Source: Ficedula albicollis (taxonomy: Eukaryota > Chordata > Aves > Passeriformes > Muscicapidae). Taken from it: a DNA stretch of 64,000 nucleotides. The first letter of the stretch is position 1. Each line of letters starts with the position of its first letter. Of the stretch, positions 60,311 through 64,000 are shown piece after piece. The notes under the pieces are model-generated. The model made no database searches. It worked only from the letters and a program-made list of their open reading frames with translations, and had not been told where the DNA came from. Position numbers and translations under genes: made by a program. The stretch spans positions 496,001 through 560,000 of the forward strand of contig NC_021680.1 in NCBI RefSeq assembly GCF_000247815.1, read 5' to 3'.

Positions 60311-62780
60311 TGTGTTGCGACCGTCCCAGAGCCCTCACTCAGCATCTCACTTTGATGGGGCTCCCCTCTTCCCCTGCCTCCTCCCAGAGGCCCCTGCTCC
60401 TCCGCAGCACCGGTAGCCTGTCTTATGCAATCCCCGCCCCAAATGACCCTCACTGCAGAGAATGGCAGCCCAGAGAGTCCAAAGAGCAGGGACATGCCAG
60501 GAGGGATGAGTGGGGAATGGCTGAGGAATAACCCGCCAAACTGACCCTCTAACACCCCTCTGCCCTCCTCCTTCCTCCCACCTATCATCCTTCTACTTGC
60601 TCCTGAGCATCCTTAGCAGATTTGAACTGCAGTGGTACCCTGCCCACGAGGATCATCTCCATGGAAAATCCCAGGGCTATTGCATTCCTTAGCCAAGATT
60701 AAGCTATTCCTTAGGCAAGGCTAAGGCTATTGCGTTCTTTAGCATTGGCTCTGAGCTGGGATCTCTAACAGATGCCCACTCTGCTTCTCAGAGAGACAGA
60801 AAACATGCTGAGGGCACACTGCCGCTAGTCAGTCACCCTGGAATCCCCACCTTATCCACAGGACCAGGCAGTGAAATCATCACAGTTAATTTTTTTATTT
60901 TTTAAGCAAAGAAAATATTGCCCAAATGACAGGGATTTTCTCTGTAGCCCACAGTGGTGCTGGGATGGGAACAGCATCCCAGCATGCCTCTTCCCCAGAT
61001 GCTGAGTCAGCCCTGTGATGTACCCCCATTGTCCTGTCATCCTCATCCTCACCAGCCCCACATTGGCAGGGGAACCTGCCTGGGTGGAGAGTGCTCAGGA
61101 ACCAACATGGGATGATGATTCATCGTCTCAGCTTCCTGCTCCTGTGTTCCTAAATCCGGACAGACTCAGGCTTGGACAGGCAGAGCAGGGGAAGACAGGG
61201 GCTTGGCATGGCAGAGAGCCTTCCTCTGCTGTTGCCCATCTTGCCCCAGGAAGAGGGTTCCTTGGTGCATCCCAACCCTGCAGACAGCAGAGCTATTTGT
61301 TTGTGAGTGTCATTCTCTCAAGGGAGTGGCTTAGCCCAGACCAGAGCCTATATATAGAGTCCCTGCCTAGGTGCATTTCTGGAAGGTTTTGTTGCTTTGA
61401 TGTCGGAGTCATCTCAGCTAGGCTGTCCCTGAGGAGGCAGCGCTGCTGAACCTCTTAAGGGTCTTGCTTATTTGTAGTACCTTGGGAAGAATGTGTGGCA
61501 AAATGATAAACAGCCTCTTAATAAAGTCACCACCGTTCAAAATTAGCCATCCCATGGGATCCTCTCTTATCAGGCCCTGGTAGACAGAGCTATCAGGAGC
61601 CTGGTTCATTCCTGAGTGAATACTCACTGTAAGCAGCGCTTGCTGGCGTTGGCCCCAGGACAGCACTTGCTGGGCCACCTCACCAGTGAAGCCCTGAGCT
61701 GGGTTGTCTCCATGCCCCCACTGCCAGTGGATGGGCACTGGGTCAGTCGGCGCAGGCAGGAGAGCTGCAGACCTCACCACTGCCCCACAAGCAATGGGTG
61801 TTGGTGTTGTGCTTGGATGTGGTTCACGCCACAAATGTCCTTGGGAGTTGCTTGAACAGCTCTGCATGAGCCATCCTTGCTCTGCCTGGCCTTGTTCGCT
61901 CCCTCGTGTCCTCCCTTCCTCTTCAATACTGCCAGCCCAGCCCTCACCTCTCTGTGTGCTCACACCTACCTTCCTCCCTCCCGGGCAGCAAAAGATGCAC
62001 TGTGCTCACCCCTCCTGACCCTCAAATTTTCCAGCACTGTATTTTTCTATCTCCCCCTGACTAAAGGCAACAGTCCCTCACTCTCCTTCCCATCACCCTC
62101 CCACCTTGAGAAGACAAAAATCTGCCCAACTCCACATAGCCAGCTCCTGCTGTTTATTCTTAAAACCCTTCCCTCCTGCCTTGCTGGTTTGAAAGCCTGT
62201 ACCCTGGAATGGGCCTCCCAGCTTTCGCTGGCAACCCGGCTTCAGACTGACCGCCACAGATAGCGTTTGGGACTGAAAAAAAAATAAAAAATGAAAAGGA
62301 AGCATTAAAAAACTTCTCATCTCACTGAATCTCCTTGCTGAAGTTTTTCTAGTCTCCTATGCCATGTGCTGGTGTGAGGGAGTCTTGGGAACCAAGAGGA
62401 AACTTTGGGGGTTTGTTTTCTCACCTGTATGCTTTGAGAAATTCTTCCCAGCAGCGCTGGTGCTGTACCCTCCGGCAGAGGGTGGAGGAGATGCTTCTCA
62501 CACTGCTGCACACTCCCTTGGTGCATTCATAGGGGTTTTTTTTGGCTTTTGGATGTGGCTTGCTCAGATAAGGCACCTCCACCCCACCTTTCTGCACGTG
62601 TCATTGTTTGGAAAAGGACAAAAATAATAAAAGCAAGAAAGAGCAGAAAAATCTCTTGCCGAGGAGGGACTCTGAGTCCAAGACAACCTCTCCCCTCGCC
62701 TGGGGCAGGGTGGAGGGAGGGTGTCCCCTCCTTTCAGCTTATTTTCCACCCCTCTAGGTGATGGAAATGGAGGATGGAGG
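60311..62780. other. Intergenic sequence upstream of the second CpG island
   Basis: No exon could be established. A TATA-like CTATATATAG lies near 61348-61357. Open frames of up to 181 codons overlap on both strands without family features. Confidence 0.6.
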
Positions 62781-63061
62781 CGAGGTGGAAGCTACAACAG
62801 GAGAAAACACGGATAGAGACACGGCAGGTGCTGTCCCAAAACCACGAGGGCGGGAATGGGGTGCGGAGGGCACCCAGCGCCCGGAGGGTTGTGTCTCCTC
62901 CGCATCCCCTCCCCGCCAGCATCCTGGGCAGCGCCCGGGAGGGCGGAGGGAAGGGAGGGCGATGCTCCGCTCGGGGTTTATTAGATTGGACATAATCATC
63001 TTTAAATAAGGGCAGCCCCCCCTCCACACCCCTCCTTGAGGTGGGGGGGGGGAGAGGAGCG

Positions 63062-63062
<1 letters not shown>

Positions 63063-63097
<35 letters not shown>
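63063..63097. repeat. Poly-G run, 35 bases, between direct repeats
   Basis: Flanked by GGAGAGGAGCGC at 63051-63062 and again at 63096-63107, so it sits between two copies of one short repeat, 45 bp apart. Confidence 0.85.
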
Positions 63098-63098
<1 letters not shown>

Positions 63099-63246
63099 GA
63101 GGAGCGCCTCGGGGCTTTCTAGATAAGGGCGACTAACGCGTCCCCCGCTCCCGCAGGCAGAGCCGGGCAGCGCCGAGCCGCGCAGGGTCCGCCGTGCCCC
63201 GGGAACCCCGGCTGCAGGCAGAAGGGGGGTCCCCGCCGCGGTGCTC

Positions 63247-63297
63247 TCGCCTTCCTTCTTCTCCTCCTCTTCCTCCTCCTCCTCCTCCTCCTCTCAC
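63247..63297. repeat. (CCT)n/(TCC)n polypyrimidine tract
   Basis: CTTCCTTCTTCTCCTCCTCT followed by (CCT)n and ending CTCTCACAG|GAG. This resembles a 3' splice acceptor with a long polypyrimidine tract on the plus strand. It could be the acceptor of a coding exon or just promoter simple sequence. Confidence 0.75.
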
Positions 63298-63388
63298 AGG
63301 AGCAGAAGGGAGGAGAGCGGTGCCGGGGAAAAGTTGGGGGCAGCGGCTGCGGCGGGGGTGGGGGACTGTGCCCCGGCGCTGCCGCCCG

Positions 63389-63956
<568 letters not shown>

Positions 63957-63957
63957 G

Positions 63958-64000
63958 CCCGCCCTGTACTTCTCGGGCGGCCGGGAGCAGCTGGCGGCGC
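63958..64000 (+). CDS. PAPPA2: Pappalysin-family metalloprotease, probable PAPPA2, 5' coding fragment (cut by window end)
   Basis: Frame 63958-63999 reads PALYFSGGREQLAA. In human pappalysins this position carries ALYFSGRGEQL (PAPPA) or ILYFSGRRERL (PAPPA2), at the start of the laminin-G-like region just after the propeptide; these are from memory. Pappalysins are secreted metzincin proteases that cleave IGF-binding proteins (IGFBP-5 and IGFBP-3 for PAPPA2). The residues alone look slightly closer to PAPPA. The choice of PAPPA2 rests on the neighbour: in human, PAPPA2 lies next to COP1 and divergent from it, as here. Only 14 codons are visible, upstream sequence is lost in poly-G, and the exon runs past the window. 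Confidence 0.65.

Noticed and set aside
61418..61963. 181-codon minus-strand open frame upstream of the PAPPA2 island
   Set aside because: It overlaps several plus-strand frames and has no domain, conserved motif or splice context I can recognise.

Overview
This is a stretch of vertebrate, almost certainly avian, nuclear DNA. The evidence is many CR1 LINE fragments with the bird-type 3' end (matches to GATTCTATGATTCT on one strand, or AGAATCATAGAATGG on the other), a solo LTR starting TGTCCTGGTTTAGGGC, small introns, and two very GC-rich first-exon CpG islands. The species cannot be named from sequence alone. There are no prokaryotic-style genes. Nearly all long open frames are chance frames or translations of homopolymer, and the real coding content is short spliced exons.

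About 1 to 34.2 kb: the 5' half of COP1 (RFWD2), a RING-type E3 ubiquitin ligase, on the minus strand. I read the 3' part of exon 1 and exons 2 to 9. All visible splice junctions are canonical and the frame is continuous: exon 1 (32999-33105 visible), 2 (26035-26094), 3 (23930-24027), 4 (22509-22585), 5 (20039-20158), 6 (17975-18043), 7 in two copies (9076-9135 and 8298-8357), 8 (6247-6323) and 9 (1189-1246). They encode the end of the N-terminal region, the complete C3HC4 RING, the coiled coil and the start of the linker to the WD40 domain. The WD40 exons lie beyond position 1. The introns hold CR1 fragments, one solo LTR with a perfect 5-bp target duplication, a 31-bp-arm hairpin and many two-copy tandem duplications.

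About 34.2 to 62.8 kb: an intergenic interval with no convincing gene. It contains CR1 fragments in both orientations and a 28-bp minisatellite whose interior is written as 1653 G. About 62.8 to 64.0 kb: a second CpG island ending in a plus-strand coding fragment reading PALYFSGGREQLAA. This matches the start of the laminin-G-like region of the pappalysin family. Next to COP1 and divergent from it, it is best called PAPPA2.

The main points are: (1) an exact, in-frame tandem duplication of COP1 coiled-coil exon 7 within a 778-bp repeat; (2) five pure poly-G runs totalling about 2.9 kb that hide the COP1 N-terminus, the start of the pappalysin exon and a minisatellite, where the minisatellite run has exactly the length of 59 repeat units and so probably masks real sequence; (3) a cluster of aromatic-residue replacements in COP1 exons 4 and 5, while exons 6 to 9 match the human protein as I recall it; (4) a GAGCT/GGGCT pentamer array at the COP1 5' end with the same motifs as immunoglobulin switch regions.
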